DNA of 7,066 bases from contig CALPLN020000095.1 of NCBI GenBank assembly GCA_943324415.2, positions 1 to 7,066 of the forward strand, given 5' to 3'. The stretch comes from Sediminibacterium ginsengisoli. GTDB lineage: Bacteria; Bacteroidota; Bacteroidia; Chitinophagales; Chitinophagaceae. Position 1 is the stretch's first letter. Every line of letters starts with the position of its first letter. The translations under genes were made by a program, and so were the position numbers. The notes below the pieces were generated by a model. That model saw only the letters and a list, made by a program, of their open reading frames with translations, did no database searches and had not been told where the DNA came from. This document shows positions 1 through 6,196 of the stretch, piece after piece.

Positions 1-1
1 T

Positions 2-1039
2 AAAAAACAGTTCCTGCAATTTTTCTGTACCATGGGAAGTATCGCCTGCTGTAGTTTGTATTTTTTTGATAGTGCCCATATTGGAACAGGGTTAATTTCT
101 GTCATCATCGCATGTATTGGCTTCTGGGGAAGTCTAGTTTTTTACAATTCCTACTTACCAGAAATAGCAGCTCCGGAAGACCGTGACAGAATTAGTGCGA
201 AAGGTTTTACAATGGGTTATTTCGGATCGGTAATTTTGCAATTAATTTGTTTTGTATTTGTATTAAAACCAGATTTATTTGGCATCACTGTTGGCAAAGC
301 CTCTCAGATTTCATTCTTATTAGCTGGTATTTGGTGGTTTGGTTTTGGTCAATGGTCTATTGCTAGATTGCCTTCTAGCTTAAGGGTAGTCAAAACAGGA
401 CAGACAGACAATGTCTTTGTAGGTGGTTACAAAGAATTACATAAAGTGTGGAAACAACTAACCCATTTACCTGTTTTAGATCGTTTTTTGGGTGCATTTT
501 TCTTTTACAATATGGGCGTCCAAACTGTCATGCTTGCAGCCACGCTTTATGGAAAGAGTGAATTGAATATCCCCACTACCAACTTAATTATCGCTATTCT
601 TATCATTCAATTGGTTGCGATTCCTGGTGCCCTATTAATGGGGAAGATGGCTAGTACATTAGGCAATTTTAAAACCTTAATGATTGCTGTTACAATCTGG
701 ATCTTGATCTGTATTATCGGATATTATGTACCTAGAAACGGTGTGACCGAATTTTATTGCTTAGCTACCTTGGTTGGCTTTGTGATGGGAGGTATCCAAT
801 CTGTTAGTAGAAGTACGTACGCAAAATTAATGCCGACAACACAAGACACTGCCTCCTTTTTTAGTTTTTACGATGTGACCGAAAAAGTAGCTATAGTGAT
901 CGGTATGTTTAGCTTTGGTTTTATCATTGAATTAACAGGCTCACAAAAAAATGCTGTCCTTGGATTGTGTGTGTTTTTTATAATTGGTTTAATTTTGTTA
1001 TATAGAACTTCACTAAAAAACAAACATGCAAATTTATAG
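2..1039 (+). CDS. MFS transporter, UMF1/Atg22-like family, 5' end cut by the window edge
   Basis: Inner-membrane major facilitator protein; the substrate is not predictable. The frame is open to the left edge with ten codons before the first ATG at 32, and they read as normal membrane-protein sequence (KKQFLQFFCT), so the true start lies upstream. Family members usually run about 430 residues, so roughly 90 seem to be missing. Numbering from the ATG at 32, hydrophobic segments lie near 21-41, 62-80, 91-110, 151-171, 183-204, 214-232, 241-258, 284-300 and 306-324. Two family signatures are visible: YNSYLPEIA followed by SAKGFTMGYFGS (about 38-66), and GGIQSVSRSTYAKLMP followed by FFSFYDVTEK (about 253-285). 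The last 14 bases overlap the downstream hydrolase gene, so the two are probably co-transcribed and translationally coupled. The family call is firm; the transported molecule is unknown. Confidence 0.88.
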   Translation, partial: KKQFLQFFCTMGSIACCSLYFFDSAHIGTGLISVIIACIGFWGSLVFYNSYLPEIAAPEDRDRISAKGFTMGYFGSVILQLICFVFVLKPDLFGITVGKASQISFLLAGIWWFGFGQWSIARLPSSLRVVKTGQTDNVFVGGYKELHKVWKQLTHLPVLDRFLGAFFFYNMGVQTVMLAATLYGKSELNIPTTNLIIAILIIQLVAIPGALLMGKMASTLGNFKTLMIAVTIWILICIIGYYVPRNGVTEFYCLATLVGFVMGGIQSVSRSTYAKLMPTTQDTASFFSFYDVTEKVAIVIGMFSFGFIIELTGSQKNAVLGLCVFFIIGLILLYRTSLKNKHANL

Positions 1040-1904
1040 TATCCATACAGGCAATTTTAAACTCGACGGAGGTGCTATGTTTGGCGTTGTTCCGAAATCT
1101 ATTTGGAATAAAACCAATCCAGCGGATGAAAACAACCTATGCACTTGGGCGCTAAGATGCATGCTGGTCGTGTCAGGAGATCGTACCATTTTAATTGACA
1201 CAGGGATGGGCAATAAACAAGATGCCAAATTTTTTGGTCATTACCATCCAAGTGAAACCAAAACAATCGCAGAAGCATTGGCTATTCATGGTTTTAAACC
1301 AGAGGATATTACAGATGTTCTTTTAACGCATCTTCACTTTGACCATGTGGGTGGTGCAGTGAATGATGAAAATGGTACATTCACATTAGCCTTACCCAAC
1401 GCTACTTATTGGGTGAGTGCCCCTCATTGGGAAACTGCGATACACCCTAACAGAAGAGAAAAAGCAAGTTTTTTAAAAGAAAATATCATGCCTTTGATGG
1501 AAAGTGGTCAATTAAAATTAATTGATATCCCTCCATTTAAAAGCGATACAAGTTTACAAGAAATTCATTTTGCAGAAAATATAAGTTGCATTGTGGTCAA
1601 TGGACATACGCAAGGGATGCTCTTGCCTAAAATTCAATATGGCACCAATCAGATTGTCTATATGGCAGATTTATTGCCCTCTGTAGGACATTTACCCATT
1701 CCTTTTGTGATGGGCTATGATATGCAACCACTATTTACACTCAATGAAAAAGAACTTTTCTTGAACGAAGCTTGTGCTAAAAATTATACTTTATTTTTTG
1801 AACATGATGCAGTCAATGAATGCTGTGATTTACATGCCACAGAAAAAGGGATTAGGGCAAGGACCTGCTTTTCTTTAGACAGTCTCATTCAAAAAAGCCT
1901 GTAA
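1026..1904 (+). CDS. Metallo-beta-lactamase-fold metal-dependent hydrolase
   Basis: Probable cytoplasmic dinuclear-metal hydrolase of 292 residues with no signal peptide. The metal ligands of the fold are visible: THLHFDH gives H102, H104, D106 and H107; GHTQG gives H194; the MADLLP segment gives D215; and FEHD gives H260. The N-terminal half carries the usual ILIDTGMG strand (about 55-62). This ligand set occurs in many MBL subfamilies, including lactonases and other ester or thioester hydrolases, and the sequence does not decide among them. The ATG at 1026 starts inside the 3' end of the MFS transporter gene (14-base overlap, different frame), which suggests coupling and perhaps a shared substrate, but that is inference. 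The gene ends 26 bases before the stop of the convergent DUF3108 gene. No key residue is missing. Confidence 0.9.
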   Translation: MQIYSIHTGNFKLDGGAMFGVVPKSIWNKTNPADENNLCTWALRCMLVVSGDRTILIDTGMGNKQDAKFFGHYHPSETKTIAEALAIHGFKPEDITDVLLTHLHFDHVGGAVNDENGTFTLALPNATYWVSAPHWETAIHPNRREKASFLKENIMPLMESGQLKLIDIPPFKSDTSLQEIHFAENISCIVVNGHTQGMLLPKIQYGTNQIVYMADLLPSVGHLPIPFVMGYDMQPLFTLNEKELFLNEACAKNYTLFFEHDAVNECCDLHATEKGIRARTCFSLDSLIQKSL

Positions 1905-1930
1905 AATTGAAGCCTAAATTGAATCAAAGA

Positions 1931-2728
1931 TTAGTCTAGTTCAATCAATGAACTTAAGGGATGTCTTAAACCTTCATAACTTTTCATATCCACTTTAATC
2001 GTGCCTACAATAATGGGTGTTTCTATTCTAATTGGGATATGGTTCTCGTCATCTGTCACCCAGATGGTCATGTGTTCTCCACCTTCAAACATGGATCCCT
2101 TTACCAATAAGGGTGCTATCTTAATCGCCTTGAACTTGCCGAACTTAGTACGGATAGTTTCTTTACCTAAGTATTTAAAATAAGAAGGGAACAATTCATT
2201 GTCAAGGAAAAAGTTCAAATAGATTTTTTCATTGACTTGTAGATTTTTGAAATCTAAATTTCTTGCAGCATAAATAGCACTAATTACATCAAACGTACAA
2301 TCTGCAGCTTTATATGATTCACCTTTATTGGTAGTGACCTCGTTCGCTTTTTGATTGAACGCGATAGTTTGATTCTGATGAAAAGACCCCTCGTTGATAC
2401 TTCTACTAAAATAATAAGGCAATAAAGATTTGCTATCTACAATGGATTCGTATTTATCACGCACTTTGAAAATCCAATCATACCTATGATTAGAATTGCC
2501 TAAAGCCGTAAAAGCAAATGCAGATTCCCCCTCCCACTTAGTAGGCATAATGGTAAATTGTGCATCCCCTGCATTGACATACAATCCTATTACATTGTAA
2601 TAAATCGTGTAGGTAATTTTTTCACCAGGACTAAATGAAGTGTTGGATTGGTTGCATATTTCTTTAGCCTGCCTTGGCATAAAAGCTAGTAATGTGGCCA
2701 TCCAAAGTTGAAATAAGTATAATAACAT
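1931..2728 (-). CDS. DUF3108 domain-containing exported protein
   Basis: Exported protein of 265 residues and unknown function. The N-terminus (MLLYLFQLWMATLLAFMPRQA) looks like a signal peptide, with likely cleavage near residue 21, and no lipobox is seen. The rest fits the DUF3108 family: FSPGEKITYTIYYNVIGLYVNAG at about 32-54, the TFDVISAIYAAR segment at about 145-156, and a C-terminal beta-rich part with WVTDDENHIPIRIE followed by GTIKVDMKSY at about 223-251. The pattern of alternating strands suggests a periplasmic or outer-membrane-facing beta fold. It begins 25 bases after the stop of the flippase-like gene on the same strand, so the two probably form an operon. The biochemical role is unknown for the family; an envelope function is inferred from export and from the neighbour. 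Confidence 0.87.
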   Translation of the reverse strand: MLLYLFQLWMATLLAFMPRQAKEICNQSNTSFSPGEKITYTIYYNVIGLYVNAGDAQFTIMPTKWEGESAFAFTALGNSNHRYDWIFKVRDKYESIVDSKSLLPYYFSRSINEGSFHQNQTIAFNQKANEVTTNKGESYKAADCTFDVISAIYAARNLDFKNLQVNEKIYLNFFLDNELFPSYFKYLGKETIRTKFGKFKAIKIAPLLVKGSMFEGGEHMTIWVTDDENHIPIRIETPIIVGTIKVDMKSYEGLRHPLSSLIELD

Positions 2729-2753
2729 CTTAGGGGGTATATCTAGTATAAAT

Positions 2754-3671
2754 TTATCGCTTTAATCTAAATCCAAGTAATAAAATTGCACCTAAGATAG
2801 AAGGAATTAAAAAATTTACCATCCAGATTAATGTCGTTAAGGCGATTAACATGATGTCATTGTGGTAAAATGGCGCCATTAATAATAAAAATAGTTGACC
2901 TCGAATCACTAAGTCCGTCAAGCTAATTGCAGGGATCATGCTCAAAAAAAACAACAAAGCCATTATTGCAATACTTAAATCCAACCAGTTAACTGGAATA
3001 GAAAGCATTTGTGCAGCCCAATTATACTGCATGAGATAGACCAAATAACGAGCAAACGCTAGTCCAATTAGTTTCCATTTTAAACTTGAACTAACTTGTA
3101 AGAGATTTAATTTAGACAACCACCCTTTAAAAGATTGATTGTAAAAAAATAAAAACAAAGCTAGAACTGCGCCCCATGGTGCAACCCATTTTAGCCAAGG
3201 CAAAAACGGTAGATTCCAAAATAAAGCAAGGCTTCCAAAACAGATGGTCATTAACAATTGGGCATAAGAAGCCCAAGCCATTTGAGTAATTCCTTTCAAT
3301 TTAGTTCCTGGGGCTAAAAATAAGGTTCTACCTACGTAGTCCCCAGATCTTGCCGGTGTAAAAAATGAAAAAGCTTGCCCAACAAAAACTGCCCTAAGCG
3401 CTTGGAGGGTAGTAAATGTATTTGTTGAAGCAATAACAGACTTCCACTTGATTGCTTCTATCGTATAGTTGAGTGTCAATAAACACCCCATCAGCAGCCA
3501 AGCGGTCCAATGAATTTTTGTCAATTGAAGTTTTAACTCTGCTCCGTATTGATTTAGGTTTTCATTTTGCAACACCTTATTGTAGATCGCGATAGCACAG
3601 ACTACAAATAAAATGAATCCAATCAATTTATTCCCAAGAGAAAGCAATGGCTTTAGTTTACTCGAATTCAT
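2754..3671 (-). CDS. Flippase-like integral membrane protein (LPG_synthase_TM / UPF0104 family)
   Basis: Inner-membrane protein of 305 residues made only of the membrane domain related to the flippase part of MprF; the cytoplasmic aminoacyl-transferase domain of MprF is absent, so this is not an LPG synthase. Hydrophobic segments lie near 13-30, 55-72, 89-104, 128-150, 163-177, 200-224, 228-249, 255-268 and 274-301. Visible family motifs are GQAFSFFTPARSGDYVGR (98-115) and MIPAISLTDLVIRG (245-258), the latter close to the IPTIALTELGVRG form common in Bacteroidota. Such proteins are thought to move or bind lipids or lipid-linked substrates, but the substrate here is unknown. It is the first gene of a probable two-gene operon with the DUF3108 gene and is divergent from ruvC. 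The ATG at 3671 follows directly on the short divergent intergenic region and gives a normal N-terminus. Confidence 0.85.
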   Translation of the reverse strand: MNSSKLKPLLSLGNKLIGFILFVVCAIAIYNKVLQNENLNQYGAELKLQLTKIHWTAWLLMGCLLTLNYTIEAIKWKSVIASTNTFTTLQALRAVFVGQAFSFFTPARSGDYVGRTLFLAPGTKLKGITQMAWASYAQLLMTICFGSLALFWNLPFLPWLKWVAPWGAVLALFLFFYNQSFKGWLSKLNLLQVSSSLKWKLIGLAFARYLVYLMQYNWAAQMLSIPVNWLDLSIAIMALLFFLSMIPAISLTDLVIRGQLFLLLMAPFYHNDIMLIALTTLIWMVNFLIPSILGAILLLGFRLKR

Positions 3672-3694
3672 ATTTTGTAAAGATCGTATTTTGA

Positions 3695-3718
3695 AGGGAT
3701 ATCTGTAACTTTATCCCT
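3695..3718. repeat. Perfect 7-bp inverted repeat in the ruvC upstream region
   Basis: AGGGATA (3695-3701), ten bases, then TATCCCT (3712-3718), ending immediately before the ruvC ATG. It overlaps the candidate ruvC -7 box and lies in the 47-base region between the two divergent genes. It could be an operator for a dimeric regulator, a small hairpin, or chance. No T-run follows on either strand, so a terminator is unlikely. Confidence 0.4.
3706..3713 (+). promoter_or_regulatory. Candidate -7 promoter element for ruvC
   Basis: TAACTTTA matches five of the six fixed bases of the Bacteroidota -7 consensus TAnnTTTG. It ends only 5 bases before the ruvC ATG, so a transcript from it would have almost no leader. 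No TTTG-type -33 element sits at the usual spacing of about 19 bases: TTTTG at 3689-3693 is too close and TTTTG at 3673-3677 is too far. The call is therefore tentative. Confidence 0.35.
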
Positions 3719-4276
3719 ATGTCAAAAACACCCATTATTTTAGGTATTGATCCTGGAACACAAATTCTGGGTTATGCCCTATTACAAGGTGGTATCCAGC
3801 CTAAGATCATCATGATGGATGTGCTTAAATTGACAAAGGAAAAAGATATCTACGCGCGCTTACAAATGATTCATGCGAAGATCATTGAATTGATGGAAAC
3901 CTATCATCCAGATCATTTTGCGATCGAAGCTCCCTTCTTTGGAAAGAATGTACAAAGTATGTTAAAGCTTGGAAGAGCACAAGGTGTGGCAATTGCAGCA
4001 GCAATGCATTACAATACACCCGTAACAGAATATGCTCCCAAGAAAGTGAAACAATCCATTACCGGAAATGGCAATGCAGATAAAGATATGGTTTGGAAAA
4101 TGCTAGAGCGTGTATTAAATGTAAAAGAAAAACCGAAACACTATGATGCGACAGATGCACTTGGCGTCGCATTATGCCATTGGCATCAGATCAATCGTCC
4201 AGTGATTAGTACAGGAAAGGGCTTAAAAGGTTGGGATGATTTTATTCAAAAAAATCCTGGACGCTTAAAAAAATAA
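3719..4276 (+). CDS. ruvC: Crossover junction endodeoxyribonuclease RuvC
   Basis: Cytoplasmic Holliday-junction resolvase of 185 residues, which acts as a dimer with the RuvAB branch-migration complex in recombinational repair. The four catalytic acidic residues of the RNase H-like fold are in place: D11 in GIDPGT, E70 in IEAPFFGKN, and D143 and D146 in DATDALGVALCH. They correspond to D7, E66, D138 and D141 of E. coli RuvC. The segment around 80-95 (LKLGRAQGVAIAAA) is also typical. The ATG at 3719 places the GIDPGT motif at the usual distance from the N-terminus. The C-terminal tail after about residue 160 is a little longer than the core domain, as is common in this phylum. The gene is divergent from the flippase-like gene and converges on the HIT gene with 13 bases between the stops. 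It is not next to ruvA or ruvB in this window. Confidence 0.97.
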   Translation: MSKTPIILGIDPGTQILGYALLQGGIQPKIIMMDVLKLTKEKDIYARLQMIHAKIIELMETYHPDHFAIEAPFFGKNVQSMLKLGRAQGVAIAAAMHYNTPVTEYAPKKVKQSITGNGNADKDMVWKMLERVLNVKEKPKHYDATDALGVALCHWHQINRPVISTGKGLKGWDDFIQKNPGRLKK

Positions 4277-4289
4277 GGGTCAAAAATAC

Positions 4290-4682
4290 TTAAATAAGCT
4301 TGCTGACAATGGCTGCTTGAATCGCTAGTAAATCTTCCTTCGATAATTGCAATTTTGGATTGGCAAAATTGAGGTCATCCGCTTGATTGATGGGAATCAA
4401 ATGCAAATGTGCATGGGGTACTTCTAATCCAACTGTAATCATACTCACACGATTACATGGAAAACTAGATGCAATGGCTTTTGCAATTGGCTTAGCAAAT
4501 ACCAAAAGTTCAGAAAGATAATTGTCAGGCAAGTCAAAGACTTGATCTACTTCTATTTTAGGCACGACCAGAACATGCCCTTTTTGCAAAGGAAAAATAT
4601 CTAAGAAAGCGAAGAATAAATCATTCTCCGCAATCTTATAAGCAGGTATTTCACCTTGAATTATTTTTGAAAAAATGGTCAT
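4290..4682 (-). CDS. HIT-family nucleotide hydrolase/transferase (HINT-like)
   Basis: Small cytoplasmic protein of 130 residues in the histidine triad superfamily, which hydrolyses nucleoside phosphoramidates or related nucleotide conjugates. The catalytic triad motif HxHxHxx is present as HAHLHLI with H90, H92 and H94, preceded by GLEVP. The N-terminal FSKIIQGEIPAYKI (about 4-17) and FLDIFPLQKGHVLVVPK (about 26-42) are standard for the HINT branch. The true physiological substrate is not known for most bacterial members. It starts 20 bases after the greA stop codon on the same strand, so it is most likely the second gene of a greA-HIT operon, a pairing I recall as common in Bacteroidota. No independent promoter is evident in the 20-base gap. 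Confidence 0.94.
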   Translation of the reverse strand: MTIFSKIIQGEIPAYKIAENDLFFAFLDIFPLQKGHVLVVPKIEVDQVFDLPDNYLSELLVFAKPIAKAIASSFPCNRVSMITVGLEVPHAHLHLIPINQADDLNFANPKLQLSKEDLLAIQAAIVSKLI

Positions 4683-4702
4683 GCCTAAATTGACTGTGCT
4701 AA

Positions 4703-5179
4703 TTAAATTGCAATATGATCGATGCTAAATCTCATCACCCCATTGGGTGCTTGTACTTCTGCAATCTCTCCTATTTTTTTACCGATCAATCCTTTTCCTA
4801 TTGGAGAAGATGCGGAAATCTTGCCTGCCTTTAAATCTGCTTCCTTCTCGCCTACTAATTGATATGTCACCGTTTTTTTAGTCGCTTGATTCGTGATGGT
4901 GACTCTAGTCAATATCGTTACCTTACTGGTATCAATCGTACTCGTGTCTACAATCTTTGCATTCGATATCGCTACCTCTAATTGCTTAATTCTAGATTCC
5001 AACATGCCCTGTGCTTCCTTAGCAGCATCATATTCGGCATTTTCTTTTAAATCCCCTTTTTCTCTTGCTTCTGCAATCGCTCTTGATGCCGCTGGACGAT
5101 CATTAGATTTCATGCGTTGAAGTTCCTCACGCATTTTATCAAAAGTCTCCTGGGTTACATATACGTTTGTTTCGCTCAT
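4703..5179 (-). CDS. greA: Transcription elongation factor GreA
   Basis: Binds in the RNA polymerase secondary channel and stimulates cleavage of backtracked nascent RNA. The N-terminal coiled-coil domain spans about residues 1-77 and carries the tip motif GDLKENAEY with acidic residues D43 and E46, matching D41 and E44 of E. coli GreA. The C-terminal FKBP-like domain follows from about residue 80 (VTILTRVTI, SPIGKGLIGKKIGEIAEVQAPNG). I chose the ATG at 5179 (MSETNVYVTQETF), which gives 158 residues, the same as the E. coli protein. The frame also contains an ATG at 5215, but that would add 12 residues unlike any GreA and would translate through the leader stem-loop and T-run. It is followed by the HIT gene in a likely operon and has its own candidate promoter and leader structure. 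Confidence 0.96.
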   Translation of the reverse strand: MSETNVYVTQETFDKMREELQRMKSNDRPAASRAIAEAREKGDLKENAEYDAAKEAQGMLESRIKQLEVAISNAKIVDTSTIDTSKVTILTRVTITNQATKKTVTYQLVGEKEADLKAGKISASSPIGKGLIGKKIGEIAEVQAPNGVMRFSIDHIAI

Positions 5180-5195
5180 ACCTTCTGTTTTATAT

Positions 5196-5231
5196 AAAAA
5201 AATACAACGCCACATAATTGAAGCGTTGCAT
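5196..5231 (-). terminator. Stem-loop with T-run in the greA leader, terminator-like
   Basis: Read on the minus strand, the arm ATGCAACGC (5231-5223), a 12-base loop, and the arm GCGTTGTAT (5210-5202) form a 9-bp stem with one G-U pair, followed by six T (5201-5196). This has the form of an intrinsic terminator in the minus direction only; the plus strand lacks the T-run. It lies between the stop of the hydroxyacid dehydrogenase gene and the greA ATG, but downstream of a candidate greA promoter. It may end the rsmA transcript, attenuate greA, or do both. Confidence 0.55.
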
Positions 5232-5235
5232 ATTA

Positions 5236-5243
5236 CAAAGATA
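5236..5243 (-). promoter_or_regulatory. Candidate -7 promoter element for greA
   Basis: TATCTTTG on the minus strand matches all fixed bases of the Bacteroidota -7 consensus TAnnTTTG. It lies 56 bases upstream of the greA ATG, in the gap after the dehydrogenase gene. A transcript would begin within a few bases of the stem-loop at 5231-5202, placing that hairpin at the 5' end of the mRNA. A TTTG at 5259-5256 is only 12 bases upstream, shorter than the usual -33 spacing, so the upstream element is uncertain. Confidence 0.5.
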
Positions 5244-5254
5244 TAATATTAGGG

Positions 5255-6193
5255 TCAAATGATGCCTAATTTTTCTAATAGGATCTTGGACATCTTGTAA
5301 TAAGCTTCATGGCTATACCCTGCTATATGGGGCGTTAAAAGGAAGTTGGGAAGCGCCATTAAAGCAGCTAATTCTGCCTTCTCATCATGGCTGTAACTGT
5401 CTAGTTTTTCATTTGCTAAGACATCTACCCCTGCAGCTCTAATTTGTTGATTCTGAAGGGCTTTAAGCAGTGCAGACGTATCCGTTACCCCACCCCTACA
5501 AGTGCTAATAAAGTAGGGTTGTTGCTTTAATTGTTCAAAAAAACGGGTATTCGCAAAATGCTTGGTCTCGGTCGTTAAAGGCAAGTGTAGGCTGATTACT
5601 TCGGCTTGTTCTTGAATGGTTTCCAAATTCACCCTTTTTGCTTGTGGAAATTGTTGCAATCCCAAAGCAGAAGAATAGATGTCATGGGCTAGAAGCTCCA
5701 CGTCAAAGCCAGTCAATACTTTTGCAAATGCAGTACCTGTATGTCCAAATCCAATGATGCCGACTTTCTTACCTGTTAACTCGTCTCCGCGATTTGCATC
5801 TCTGATCCATTGTCCCATTTTTATTTCTCCATAAGCACGATGAATGCGGTGCATTAAATTCAATAATAACCCTAAACTATGTTCCCCTACTGCTGTGCAA
5901 TTTCCTTCGGGACTACTCACGCAAAGTATTCCTTTTGATGCTGCAAATTCGGTGTCAATTAATTCCATTCCACTTCCTAAACGACCAATCCATTTGAGTT
6001 CCTTGGCTGCTTCAATTAATGGGGCATCAATGCGCAATCTGGTGGTCACAATCAAGCCAACTGCCTCTTTGATTTTGAAACTTAGTTGATCATAATCAAT
6101 GGCAGGTTCATAACAAACTTCGAAACCTTTTTGCTCAAGTGTTTCTAATAAAAAAGGATGCACCGCTGCCGTTACAATAACTTTTTTAGACAT
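5255..6193 (-). CDS. D-isomer-specific 2-hydroxyacid dehydrogenase, NAD-dependent
   Basis: Cytoplasmic NAD(P)-dependent oxidoreductase of 312 residues in the family of phosphoglycerate, glycerate and D-lactate dehydrogenases. The Rossmann motif GIIGFGHTG (145-153) shows GxGxxG, and the acidic D171 at the end of the next strand (LLAHD) favours NAD over NADP. Catalytic residues are R233 in STCRGG, E262 in DVLANEK and H289 in TPHIAGYSHE. The substrate-binding segment RLGSGMELID (71-80) is near the SerA type. There is no C-terminal ACT or regulatory domain, so it is a short form. Assignment to serA is possible, since many Bacteroidota have short SerA proteins, but serC is not adjacent and I leave the symbol empty. 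It starts 3 bases after the rsmA stop, so it is very likely co-transcribed with rsmA. No functional link to rRNA methylation is apparent. Confidence 0.92.
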   Translation of the reverse strand: MSKKVIVTAAVHPFLLETLEQKGFEVCYEPAIDYDQLSFKIKEAVGLIVTTRLRIDAPLIEAAKELKWIGRLGSGMELIDTEFAASKGILCVSSPEGNCTAVGEHSLGLLLNLMHRIHRAYGEIKMGQWIRDANRGDELTGKKVGIIGFGHTGTAFAKVLTGFDVELLAHDIYSSALGLQQFPQAKRVNLETIQEQAEVISLHLPLTTETKHFANTRFFEQLKQQPYFISTCRGGVTDTSALLKALQNQQIRAAGVDVLANEKLDSYSHDEKAELAALMALPNFLLTPHIAGYSHEAYYKMSKILLEKLGII

Positions 6194-6196
6194 AGC

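Noticed and set aside
1034..1228. Open frame of 64 codons on the minus strand inside the MBL hydrolase gene
   Set aside because: It lies wholly antisense to a gene with a complete set of metal ligands and shows no recognisable protein features.
1026..1904. Naming the MBL-fold protein a quorum-quenching AHL lactonase
   Set aside because: The HxHxDH ligand set is shared by many MBL subfamilies, and no substrate-specific signature could be confirmed by eye.
1918..1945. Inverted repeat ATTGAA and TTCAAT at the convergent ends of the MBL and DUF3108 genes
   Set aside because: The stem is six AT-rich pairs around a 16-base loop with no T-run on either strand, so it is too weak to call a terminator.
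2001..2183. Open frame of 60 codons on the plus strand inside the DUF3108 gene
   Set aside because: It is antisense to a well-supported gene and has no recognisable features or promoter.
2754..3671. Naming the flippase-like protein MprF or an LPG synthase
   Set aside because: At 305 residues it has only the membrane domain and lacks the aminoacyl-transferase domain that defines MprF activity.
4263..4300. Possible bidirectional terminator between the convergent ruvC and HIT genes
   Set aside because: Only a five-base GCTTA/TAAGC pairing with a long A-rich interior is visible; no convincing stem could be drawn.
4893..5120. Open frame of 75 codons on the plus strand inside greA
   Set aside because: It is the antisense of the conserved GreA coiled coil, and its composition reflects the complementary codons.
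5180..5215. An upstream in-frame ATG that would extend GreA by 12 residues
   Set aside because: The added residues (MWRCIFLYKTEG) do not resemble any GreA N-terminus, the codons run through the leader stem-loop and T-run, and the start at 5179 gives the usual 158 residues.
5844..6089. Open frame of 81 codons on the plus strand inside the dehydrogenase gene
   Set aside because: It is antisense to conserved dehydrogenase sequence and carries no domain or signal of its own.
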